Positions 1 through 5,709 of a stretch of 9,015 nt of DNA are shown here, one piece after another. Position 1 is the stretch's first letter. Every line of letters begins with the position of its first letter. The notes under the pieces are model-generated. The model saw only the letters and a program-made list of their open reading frames with translations. It did no database searches and was not told where the DNA came from. The DNA comes from DAOMOP01 sp035444405 (GTDB lineage Bacteria > Pseudomonadota > Gammaproteobacteria > Burkholderiales > Rhodocyclaceae): NCBI GenBank assembly GCA_035444405.1, contig DAOMOP010000167.1:1-9015 (forward strand), read 5' to 3'. Position numbers and translations under genes: made by a program.

Positions 1-1
1 C

Positions 2-1733
2 CTGATCGTGCAGGACATGGGCCTGCTCGAGCTCGACCTGCCGCCGATCCAGCTGCACGCGAGCACCCAGACCGACATCCGCACGCCCGACAAGGCGCGC
101 TTCCTGCAGGACGTCGGCTTCTCGCAGATCGTGCTCGCGCGCGAGCTCACGCTCGCGCAGATCCGCGCCGTGCGCGCCGCGACCGACCCGGCGCGCTGCG
201 TGCTCGAGTTCTTCGTGCATGGCGCGCTGTGCGTGGCCTACAGCGGGCAGTGCTACGTCAGCCACGCCCACACCGGGCGCAGCGCCAACCGCGGCGACTG
301 CTCGCAGGCCTGCCGGCTGCCCTACGAGGTGCTCGATGCGGCCGGGCGCATCGTCGCGCACCAGCAGCACGTGCTGTCGATGAAGGACAACGACCAGTCG
401 GCCAACCTCGCCGCGCTCGTCGACGCCGGCGTGCGCAGCTTCAAGATCGAGGGGCGCTACAAGGACCTGGGCTACGTCAAGAACATCACCGCCCACTACC
501 GGCTGCTGCTCGACGACCTCCTCGCCGCGCGCCCCGAGCTCGCGCGCGCGTCGAGCGGGCGCTGCAGCCACACCTTCAGCCCCGACCCGCAGCGCAACTA
601 CAACCGCGGCGTAACCGACTACTTCGTCAATGGCCGCCAGCCCGACATCGGCGCCTTCGACGCGCCGACGTGGGCCGGGTTGCCGGTCGGCCACGTCGTG
701 CGCACGCACGCCGACAGCTTCGAGCTCGAAGGCGAGGCGGTGCTCGCCAACGGCGACGGGCTCACCTGGTTCGACCTGCAGCGCAGGCTGCACGGCCTGC
801 GCGCGAACCGCGTCGAGCACCTGGCCACGCCGGCCGCCGAGCCGCGGCACGCGCGCTGGCGCGTGTGGCCGGCCGAGGGCATCGCGAAGCTCAAGGACTT
901 GCGTGTCGGCACCGAGATTTCACGCAACACCGACGTCGCGTGGGAGCGGCTGCTCGCCAAGCCATCGGCCGCGCGGCGCATCGGCGTTGCGATGCGGCTC
1001 TCCGAGCACGCCGACGGCCTCGCGCTCGAGCTCGAGGACGAGGACGGCCACCGTGCGAGCGCAACACTGGCCCACCCGTTCGAGCCGGCCCGGGACGCCG
1101 AACGCGCACAAGCCACTCTACGCGAGCAGCTCGGCAGGCTCGGCAACACGATCTTCACCGCGCAGCGCATCGAGCTCGCGCTCGCGCGGCCGTGGTTTGT
1201 GCCCGCCGCCGCCGTGAACGCGCTGCGCCGCGACGCGACCGCGCGGCTCGAGGCTGCCAGCGCCGCGGCCTGGCGGCGTCTGCACCGACAGCGGCGCGTA
1301 CAGCGTCCAGCCCGCCGCGGTCGCGCCGCCGGTACCCTACCCCGAGGACGGCCTGAGCTACCTCGCCAACGTGTTCAACCACAAGGCGCGCGACTTCTAC
1401 GCCCGCCACGGCGTCAAGGTGATCGAGGCGGCCTACGAGAGCCACGAGGCGCTCGGCGAGGTGAGCCTGATGATCACCCGCCACTGCGTGCGCTACAGCC
1501 TGAGCCTGTGCCCGAAGCAGACCGCCGGCGTGACCGGCGTGGCCGGCACGATCCGCGCCGAGCCGCTCACGCTCGTCAACGGCCGCGAGCGGCTGACGCT
1601 GCGGTTCGACTGCAAGGCGTGCGAGATGCATGTCGTCGGGCGCATCAAGAAGAGCGTGCTGAAGCAGGCAGGCGCCGCCGCGCCGCTGGCGTTCTACCGC
1701 ACGCGCCCGCCGCTGCAGCCGCCTTCGGGCTGA
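2..1733 (+). pseudogene. rlhA: RlhA-like U32 family protein (23S rRNA C2501 hydroxylation), 5'-partial and frameshifted
   Basis: RlhA (formerly YdcP) makes 5-hydroxycytidine at C2501 of 23S rRNA. The reading frame is already open at base 2 and runs on upstream of the window, so the true start is missing. The U32 signature (E-x-F-x2-G-A-L-C-x4-G-x-C-x-V-S) lies at 206-262. Four cysteines at codons 230, 251, 299 and 311 form C-x6-C-x15-C-x3-C, the spacing used for a 4Fe-4S cluster in the U32 proteins UbiU/UbiV. The middle domain follows at about 600-1260. Near 1271-1280 the coding frame moves forward by one base. The C-terminal domain then continues in the third frame to a TGA at 1731-1733, with YPEDGLSYLANVFNHKARDF, LCPKQ and CKACEMHV blocks typical of RlhA. 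Without the shift, the first frame reads on as unrelated Arg-rich sequence to 2041. Whether the gene is truly broken or this is an assembly error cannot be told here. Family assignment is confident; the exact rRNA role is by homology. Confidence 0.85.
1271..1332 (+). other. Site of the +1 frameshift in the rlhA-like gene
   Basis: Up to about 1276 the codons of the upstream frame end in G or C and read as family-like protein (LEAASAAAWRR). From about 1278 those codons gain A/T third bases and Arg-rich nonsense, while the next frame becomes G/C-ending and family-like (CTDSGAYSVQPAAVAPPVPY). This places one extra base (or two missing) most likely in the GGCGGCG run at 1272-1278. The downstream frame is open only from 1218, which limits the shift to 1218-1332. 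Confidence 0.75.
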
Positions 1734-1774
1734 GCGCGCTGCCCGCGCGACGGGCCGCACACCAGCGGCCGCAC

Positions 1775-1810
1775 GCTACCGATGCCGCGCTACCGATGCC
1801 GCGCTACCGA
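1775..1810. repeat. 14-bp tandem repeat, about 2.6 copies
   Basis: The unit GCTACCGATGCCGC occurs at 1775-1788 and 1789-1802, and the first eight bases of a third copy at 1803-1810. It lies in the spacer between two convergent genes (stops at 1733 and 1899). No function is apparent; slippage is the simplest origin. Confidence 0.8.
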
Positions 1811-1898
1811 CGGGCGCGCCGCCGCGCGTGCCCCCCGACGATGCAACTCGGACCACGCGCCACCGCGCCCCGACACCGGCGTGGGCAACGTCGTGCAC

Positions 1899-2708
1899 TC
1901 AGTGCCGGGCCGACCCGCCCTCGCCCGTCGCGGCAAGGCGCACCACGGCTTGCGCGGCATCGCCCTGCGGACCGCGCCACAGCACCTGCCCGGTCTCGGC
2001 GAGACGGCGCAGCCGCCACGCGAAGAACACATCGCCGATGAATTCGTCGCACTCCCACTGCGCCGAGCCGATCACCTGCTCGGCCGGCTGCCACTCCTCG
2101 TCGCACTGCGCGAGGAGCAGGCGGTCGTAGAAATCGTCGCCGTGATGACGGATGCGCCCATCGACCCAGCGCCGCACGCCGGAGGCGACCGCCGTGTTGC
2201 GCGCCCATTCGCCGGCGAGCACAGCCCGCGTCGTCTCGTCCAGACGCTGCGCAGCGGCAAGCAGGCGGCCGAACTCGTCCGGCTCGAACTGGCTCGGCGT
2301 GCGCCGGCCGCGCGCATCGGCGGCCGCCGCCACGGCGACGATGCGCACGTCCGGCGCATGTGCCGGCAACTCGGACGCGGCACGCTGCAGCCACAGCTGC
2401 GACGAGCTGTGCGCGCCGACCCACAGCACCAGCGTGCCGCTGCGCGCCGCCTCGCGCGCCTCTCCGTAGCGCGCCTCCTCGTCGGCGAATTCGGAGAGCG
2501 GCGGCGGCGCGTCGGGCAGCAGCTCGGCCCAGTAGCGCGCGCGACTGGCCGCCGCATCGGCGGTGCCGAGCGCGGTCAGCGGCCCGACGCAATAAATGTC
2601 GCGAAAGCGCAGCGGCTCGCCCGGCGCGAGCGCACCGCCGGCCATCGCCTCGCGCACCACGCCGGCCGCGGTGTCGCCCAGCACCAGATGCAGCATCACC
2701 TTCGTCAT
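1899..2708 (-). CDS. DUF1835/DUF3658 domain protein
   Basis: The protein has 269 residues with no signal peptide or membrane span, so it is probably cytoplasmic. The N-terminal half matches DUF1835: an HLVLGDTAAG-type block at residues 7-16, RFRDIYCVGPL at 34-44, and the LWVGAHSSSQLWLQ block at about 95-108. The C-terminal part (about 180-255) resembles DUF3658, with the ending LRRLAETGQVLWRG. Families with this pair have no settled biochemical role, so no reaction is assigned. The ATG at 2708 is chosen because it places the DUF1835 block at its usual position at the extreme N-terminus; the upstream G-rich stretch is only a weak ribosome binding site. It is the last - strand gene before the convergent rlhA-like gene. 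A terminator separates it from the SDR gene, so it is probably transcribed on its own. Family call is fairly sure, function unknown. Confidence 0.8.
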   Translation of the reverse strand: MTKVMLHLVLGDTAAGVVREAMAGGALAPGEPLRFRDIYCVGPLTALGTADAAASRARYWAELLPDAPPPLSEFADEEARYGEAREAARSGTLVLWVGAHSSSQLWLQRAASELPAHAPDVRIVAVAAAADARGRRTPSQFEPDEFGRLLAAAQRLDETTRAVLAGEWARNTAVASGVRRWVDGRIRHHGDDFYDRLLLAQCDEEWQPAEQVIGSAQWECDEFIGDVFFAWRLRRLAETGQVLWRGPQGDAAQAVVRLAATGEGGSARH

Positions 2709-3116
2709 CAGCCGGCCCCGTCGCCCCGATCGCTACGCAGGCCACGGTGCGCCGCGCCGGCGGGCCTGTCAAGCGCCGGTACGGCATCCGCGTCGGCGCA
2801 GCGACACGCCATGCGGATGCCGCGAACGCCCGGGTTTTCGCGCGCACCATCGCTGTCACGCCCGATGCGCGCCGAAGCAGGAGGACGAAGATTTACGCCT
2901 GCGCACCGACGGCGTGAGCGCGCGCCCCTGCACGTGCGAACGCGACTGCGCAGACGTTCAGGTTTCCCGGAAAAAAGATCGGGGTGGGTGCGCCACGGCC
3001 CAAGGGCCGAACCCACCCCGCGAAGGGAGAGACTGGTTGTGCGACCCGTTGCGGATCGCCGAGCTGTGGCCACGCGCCGCACGAGGCGGCGGCGACCGCA
3101 CGGGTGCGCGGCCCGC
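2709..3116. other. 408-base non-coding gap between the SDR and DUF1835 genes
   Basis: The right part holds the terminator of the SDR unit (2971-3020). The left part should contain the promoter of the DUF1835 gene. A perfect TTGACA lies on the - strand at 2767-2772, but no acceptable -10 box sits 16-18 bases after it. Open frames crossing the gap read through the terminator and show Arg-rich shadow composition, so I call no gene here. Confidence 0.6.
2971..3020 (-). terminator. Rho-independent terminator of the SDR unit
   Basis: A 10-bp perfect stem pairs 3011-3020 with 2980-2989. A nested inner stem (2996-3001 with 3004-3009) fills the loop. On the - strand the stem is followed by ATC and then six T residues (2976-2971). 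It lies about 97 bases after the SDR stop codon. It points only leftward: the A tract precedes the stem on the + strand. Confidence 0.88.
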
Positions 3117-3863
3117 TCAGTAAATCGTCATGCCGCCGTCGGCGGCGAGCACCTGGCCGGTGACGTAGCTGGCCGCATCCGACGCGAAGAACACGAACAC
3201 CGGCGCGACCTCGTCGGGCTCGGCCCAGCGGCCCATCGGGATGCGGTCGAGGTACTTCTCCTTGAAGCGCTCGTCGGTGCGGATCGTCTCGGTCATCGGC
3301 GTGGCCGCGCCGGGCGCGATCGCATTCGCGGTGATGTTGTAGCGCGCCAGCTCCTTGGCGGTGCTCTTGGTCATGCCGAGCACGCCGGCCTTGGCGGCGC
3401 TGTAGTTGATCTGGCCTATCGTGCCGAGCACGCCGGCCGTCGAGGTCACGTAGATGATGCGCCCGAACTGGCGCTCGATCATGCCGCCGACCACCGCCTG
3501 CACGCAGTTGAACGCGCCGGTGAGATGCACTCCGAGCACCTGCTGCCACTGCTCGGGCGTCATCTTGTGCAGCATCGCGGTGCGCGTGATGCCGGCGTTG
3601 TTCACAAGGATGTCGATGCGGCCCCACGCCTCGGTCACGCGCGCGGCCATCGCCTCGACCTGGCCGCGCTCGGCGACGTCACAGGTCAGCGCGAGGGCCT
3701 CGCCGCCGGCCGCGGCAATCTCGCCGGCGACGCGCTCGGCCGGCTCGGGCATCAGATCGACGACGGCGACCTTGGCGCCCTCGCGCGCATAGGCCTTCGC
3801 GATCGCCGCACCCAGGCCCTGTCCGGCACCGGTGACGATTGCAACTCTGTCCTTCAGGAGCAT
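3117..3863 (-). CDS. Short-chain dehydrogenase/reductase (FabG/3-hydroxyacyl-CoA dehydrogenase-like)
   Basis: This is a classical SDR of 248 residues, the normal family length, predicted to interconvert a hydroxyl and a keto group using a nicotinamide cofactor. The cofactor motif TGAGQGLG is at residues 11-18. Asp36 at the end of the second strand favours NAD(H) over NADP(H). The structural motif NNAG is at 88-91, the catalytic Ser141, Tyr154 and Lys158 are all present, and IAPGAA is at 182-187. The position normally held by the fourth catalytic residue (Asn110 of E. coli FabG, 28 residues before the Ser) is His113. As I recall, peroxisomal multifunctional enzyme type 2 dehydrogenases also have His here. 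The substrate cannot be read from sequence; a 3-hydroxyacyl thioester is plausible. The ATG at 3863 has a good ribosome binding site. It follows the 132-residue gene by 61 bases and ends at a strong terminator, so the two probably form an operon. Confidence 0.9.
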   Translation of the reverse strand: MLLKDRVAIVTGAGQGLGAAIAKAYAREGAKVAVVDLMPEPAERVAGEIAAAGGEALALTCDVAERGQVEAMAARVTEAWGRIDILVNNAGITRTAMLHKMTPEQWQQVLGVHLTGAFNCVQAVVGGMIERQFGRIIYVTSTAGVLGTIGQINYSAAKAGVLGMTKSTAKELARYNITANAIAPGAATPMTETIRTDERFKEKYLDRIPMGRWAEPDEVAPVFVFFASDAASYVTGQVLAADGGMTIY

Positions 3864-3869
3864 CTCGAT

Positions 3870-3877
3870 TCCCCTTT
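3870..3877 (-). promoter_or_regulatory. Ribosome binding site of the SDR gene
   Basis: On the - strand, GAAAGGGGA-type sequence ends about 6-7 bases before the ATG at 3863. This supports that start over internal ones. Confidence 0.6.
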
Positions 3878-3924
3878 CGATTCCATTGCCCGACGCAGTC
3901 CGGCACCGAGGCGTATGGCGCCCG

Positions 3925-4323
3925 TCAGTGTCGCGGGAATACCAGCCCGAGGTCCTCGACGAAGTCGGCCAGCCCGACCTCGTCGAGCTCGTCGAGCGTC
4001 TTCAGCATGTACGGCTGCAGCCGCCCGCGGCGCACCAGCGGACGAATGCGCACAGCCCCCTGGGCGAGCAGCTCGCCGAGCGCCTCGCTGTCGGCGACCA
4101 GCAGCAGCGCCACATCCGGCTCGACCGCAGCACGATAGTCTCGTACCGCCACGCGCACGCCGTCATCGTCGGTGCGCCACACGAGCAGCGTTCCGCGCCC
4201 GGCGGCGAACTCGTCGCGCCGCAGCACCCCGATCCAGGCGGAGGCGTTCGGCAAGGCTTCGCGCTCGAGCCAGGCACGCCACGCTGCGCAGTCGAGAAAG
4301 CCATCGTTGAGCGCCATGTCCAT
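3925..4323 (-). CDS. Hypothetical protein of 132 residues, first gene of the SDR unit
   Basis: I do not recognise this protein. It has no signal peptide or membrane span, one cysteine (Cys12) and an overall soluble, acidic composition. A mixed, probably beta-rich middle (WIGVLRRDEF, GTLLVWRTDDDGVRVAV, about 30-62) is followed by a likely helix (about 78-90). The C-terminus is rich in Asp/Glu and Leu and ends LGLVFPRH. The frame is believable because its composition is balanced, unlike the Arg/Ala-rich shadows on the other strand, and it sits in a sensible operon position. The start may be the ATG at 4323 or the in-frame ATG two codons later at 4317; a GGCGGG stretch about 8 bases upstream suits the first. 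It lies 61 bases before the SDR gene and probably shares its promoter and terminator. Any functional link to the SDR is inferred from position. Confidence 0.7.
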   Translation of the reverse strand: MDMALNDGFLDCAAWRAWLEREALPNASAWIGVLRRDEFAAGRGTLLVWRTDDDGVRVAVRDYRAAVEPDVALLLVADSEALGELLAQGAVRIRPLVRRGRLQPYMLKTLDELDEVGLADFVEDLGLVFPRH

Positions 4324-4358
4324 CGTCCGATCCCGCCGTCGCCGCAGACTCTATGCGC

Positions 4359-4436
4359 TATATTGCATTAAATCACCGGAACATGCAACTAATTTCATTG
4401 CGATCACAAAATCTGCACCATAATGCATGACGTGCA
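4359..4436 (-). promoter_or_regulatory. AT-rich promoter/operator region with five TGCA sites
   Basis: This is the most AT-rich part of the window and lies directly upstream of the 132-residue gene. TGCA occurs at 4364, 4384, 4414, 4424 and 4433, offsets of 20, 30, 10 and 9 bases, close to whole helical turns. TTGCAT (4363-4368) and ATGCAA (4383-4388) are inverted, as are TGCATTA (4364-4370) and TAATGCA (4421-4427). A TTTAAT box on the - strand at about 4368-4373 could be a -10, but no good -35 is seen 17 bases upstream. The region is likely regulatory; the binding protein is unknown. Confidence 0.5.
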
Positions 4437-4442
4437 GAAGGC

Positions 4443-4467
4443 ATCGACGGCCGTGGGCGCCGTCGAT
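4443..4467. other. Perfect 9-bp hairpin in the spacer right of the 132-residue gene
   Basis: ATCGACGGC (4443-4451) pairs with GCCGTCGAT (4459-4467) around a 7-base loop. No T tract follows on either strand, so it is not a classic terminator. It could stop or stabilise the end of the CBS-ACT transcript coming from the right. Confidence 0.45.
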
Positions 4468-4558
4468 CATGTCGGAAAGTCGCCGCACGCGGACGGCAGG
4501 CGGCAGGCGGCGCACACGGCGGCCGCAAGGGAGGCGGCACGGCAGACGCGCACCGCGG

Positions 4559-4587
4559 GCGGGACGGCGGCAGGCGCGCCGTCCCGC
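4559..4587 (-). terminator. GC-rich hairpin just after the CBS-ACT stop codon (possible terminator)
   Basis: GCGGGACGGC (4559-4568) pairs with GCCGTCCCGC (4578-4587), a 10-bp perfect stem with a 9-base loop. It begins 7 bases after the CBS-ACT stop codon. There is no T tract, so termination here would need a factor or the hairpin may only protect the 3' end. Confidence 0.4.
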
Positions 4588-4593
4588 GGCCGA

Positions 4594-5259
4594 TCAGTTC
4601 GGCAGCGGTGCGGGCGCGCCGTCTACGGTGACGGTGTAGCCGGCCTTGCACAGGCCGTCGATCACCGCGTTCTTGTCGGGTGCCTCGAAGCGGATCACCG
4701 CAGTGCGGCTGCCGGCGCCGTCCGGCGTGCGCGGCGACACGACGGCGACGATGTAGCCGCCGAAGCTGTTGACCGCGGCGAGCAGCGCGGCGAGCTGACC
4801 GGCCTGGTCGGCGAGCTGCACCGAAATGCGCGTCGCCCCCTCGACCCAGCAGCCGGTGATGTCGAGAAAGAAGTCGAGCAGGTCGACGCTGGTGACGATG
4901 CCGACGACCTTGCCGCCATCGACCACCGGCAGGCAGCCGATCTTCTTCGGGCGCATCAGCCGCCCCGCCTCCTCGACCAGAGTCTTGGGCGTGCACGTGA
5001 CGACCTTCTTGTGCATGATGTCGGCCGCGCTGACCTTGTCGAGCAGGTAGTTCACCTCGCCCTTGTCCAGCGTCGTGATCAGCGACGGCTGCGCGCGCTG
5101 CACGTCGCGGTTGGAGACGATGCCCTGCAGCGCACCGCTCGCATCGACGACCGGCACGTGGCGGACCTTGTTCTTGCGCATCAGCTCGGCGAGTTGCGCC
5201 AGGCGCGTGTCGGGCGTTGCGGTCAGCACGTCCTTGGTCATTATCTGTTCGACATACAT
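4594..5259 (-). CDS. CBS-CBS-ACT domain protein (AcuB-like)
   Basis: The protein has 221 residues, close to Bacillus AcuB in length and domain order. The first CBS domain covers about 1-60 (MTKDVLTATPDTRLAQLAEL, RHVPVVD, GIVSNRDV). The second covers about 76-135 (ADIMHKKVVTCTPKTLVEEA, CLPVVDGGKVVGIVTSVDLL). The ACT domain covers about 143-215 (RISVQLADQAGQLAALLAAV onward). CBS pairs usually bind adenosyl ligands such as AMP, ATP or SAM, and ACT domains usually bind amino acids, so this looks like a cytoplasmic sensor without its own catalytic domain. The start ATG at 5259 has GGGAG about 9 bases upstream (5269-5273). It is transcribed away from the proline operon across a shared 338-base control region. 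The position suggests a role linked to proline or nitrogen/energy state, but this is inference; acetoin or acetyl-CoA synthetase control, as for AcuB, is the alternative. Confidence 0.88.
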   Translation of the reverse strand: MYVEQIMTKDVLTATPDTRLAQLAELMRKNKVRHVPVVDASGALQGIVSNRDVQRAQPSLITTLDKGEVNYLLDKVSAADIMHKKVVTCTPKTLVEEAGRLMRPKKIGCLPVVDGGKVVGIVTSVDLLDFFLDITGCWVEGATRISVQLADQAGQLAALLAAVNSFGGYIVAVVSPRTPDGAGSRTAVIRFEAPDKNAVIDGLCKAGYTVTVDGAPAPLPN

Positions 5260-5290
5260 ATCGGATTACTCCCGTTGCGGATCGAGTCTC

Positions 5291-5335
5291 GCGCCGCGCC
5301 CGCCGCCCGCACTGCGGGCCGGTCGCGCGCGGCGC
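5291..5335 (-). promoter_or_regulatory. Two-level stem in the leader of the CBS-ACT gene
   Basis: An outer 9-bp stem (5291-5299 with 5327-5335) encloses an inner 6-bp stem with a 3-base loop (5305-5310 with 5314-5319). It ends 31 bases before the start codon, just upstream of the ribosome binding site. It may affect translation or be chance pairing in very GC-rich DNA. Confidence 0.35.
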
Positions 5336-5351
5336 ACCATGGGAATCTCCC

Positions 5352-5380
5352 GCCGCGGTCGGCACAGCGCGCACCGCGGC
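5352..5380. other. Inverted repeat GCCGCGGT/ACCGCGGC in the divergent control region
   Basis: Two perfect 8-base arms (5352-5359 and 5373-5380) are separated by 13 bases and flanked by an A6 tract at 5381-5386. On the - strand the T tract comes before the stem, so this is not a terminator. An operator or a second leader hairpin of the CBS-ACT mRNA is possible. Confidence 0.35.
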
Positions 5381-5414
5381 AAAAAAGATCGGGCCACCAA
5401 CATTCGGCATGGCA

Positions 5415-5443
5415 AGTATCAGAGAAGTTGGTACCCCGATCAA
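5415..5443 (-). promoter_or_regulatory. Candidate sigma-70 promoter of the CBS-ACT gene
   Basis: On the - strand TTGATC (5443-5438, 4 of 6 consensus bases) is followed after exactly 17 bases by GATACT (5420-5415, 4 of 6). This would give a leader of about 150 bases containing the T6 tract and both inverted repeats. It is a prediction from motif matching only. Confidence 0.4.
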
Positions 5444-5474
5444 GCGCCGCGTCGCTGCACGCACGGCGCGCGTC

Positions 5475-5503
5475 CCGGCAAACACGGCGCAGCCATCTAT
5501 AGT
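5475..5503 (+). promoter_or_regulatory. Candidate sigma-70 promoter of the peptide-putP-putA operon
   Basis: TATAGT at 5498-5503 matches 5 of 6 -10 bases. CCGGCA 17 bases upstream (5475-5480) matches only 3 of 6 -35 bases, which fits a promoter that needs an activator. The leader to the first start codon would be about 88 bases. No sigma-54 -24/-12 pair with correct spacing was found. Confidence 0.4.
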
Positions 5504-5597
5504 TAAGAAGGTCCGCGACGAGCTGGGCCGACCGATCGCCTTCGCGCTGCAAGGCGGTCCGCGCCCGATCCCGACATTACAACAACGAGAGGATCCC

Positions 5598-5696
5598 ATG
5601 GAGCATTCACTCAGTTTCGCGACCTGGTTCTGGCTGCTCGTGCCGATGTGCGGCGTAGTGCTGCTGTCGCTGCTCACCTGGCTGCTGGGCAAGTGA
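5598..5696 (+). CDS. 32-residue single-span membrane peptide, putative symporter accessory protein
   Basis: A tiny gene with start ATG at 5598, a GAGAGGA ribosome binding site at 5588-5594 and a TGA at 5694-5696. The peptide starts MEHSLSFATWFW and has one hydrophobic span at about residues 8-30, with a short N-terminal tail and Gly-Lys at the end. The putP start lies 13 bases after its stop, and the stop codon overlaps the putP ribosome binding site (GAGGAGGG, from 5696), so translation is probably coupled. Short membrane peptides encoded just before sodium:solute symporters are a known arrangement; YjcH (before ActP) and DUF4212 subunits are larger relatives in concept, not in sequence. The likely role is to aid folding, stability or activity of PutP in the inner membrane. 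Being real is well supported by ribosome binding site, spacing and composition; the function is inferred. Confidence 0.78.
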   Translation: MEHSLSFATWFWLLVPMCGVVLLSLLTWLLGK

Positions 5697-5709
5697 GGAG
5701 GGCGCGGCC

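Noticed and set aside
1753..1770. Hairpin GGCCGC/GCGGCC after the rlhA-like stop codon as a terminator
   Set aside because: The stem is only 6 bp, no T tract follows, and such short GC palindromes are common by chance here.
2767..2772. Perfect TTGACA on the - strand upstream of the DUF1835 gene
   Set aside because: The hexamer 17 bases downstream (CACCGT) matches only 2 of 6 -10 bases and nearby spacings are no better, so I do not call a promoter.
2708..3082. Possible 124-codon - strand gene between the SDR and DUF1835 genes
   Set aside because: The frame reads straight through the strong terminator at 2971-3020 and has Arg-rich composition without a recognisable domain or ribosome binding site.
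1734..4371. Very long + strand open frames crossing the DUF1835, SDR and 132-residue genes
   Set aside because: They are rich in Arg, Ala, His and Pro, match no family, and lie opposite clearly recognisable - strand genes; long antisense frames are expected at this GC content.
4494..4509. CGGCAGG repeated about 2.3 times
   Set aside because: It is too short and low in complexity to be meaningful in DNA of this composition.
5377..5400. Sigma-54-like TGGCCC...TTGC on the - strand
   Set aside because: The GG and GC elements are separated by 13 bases rather than the required 10.
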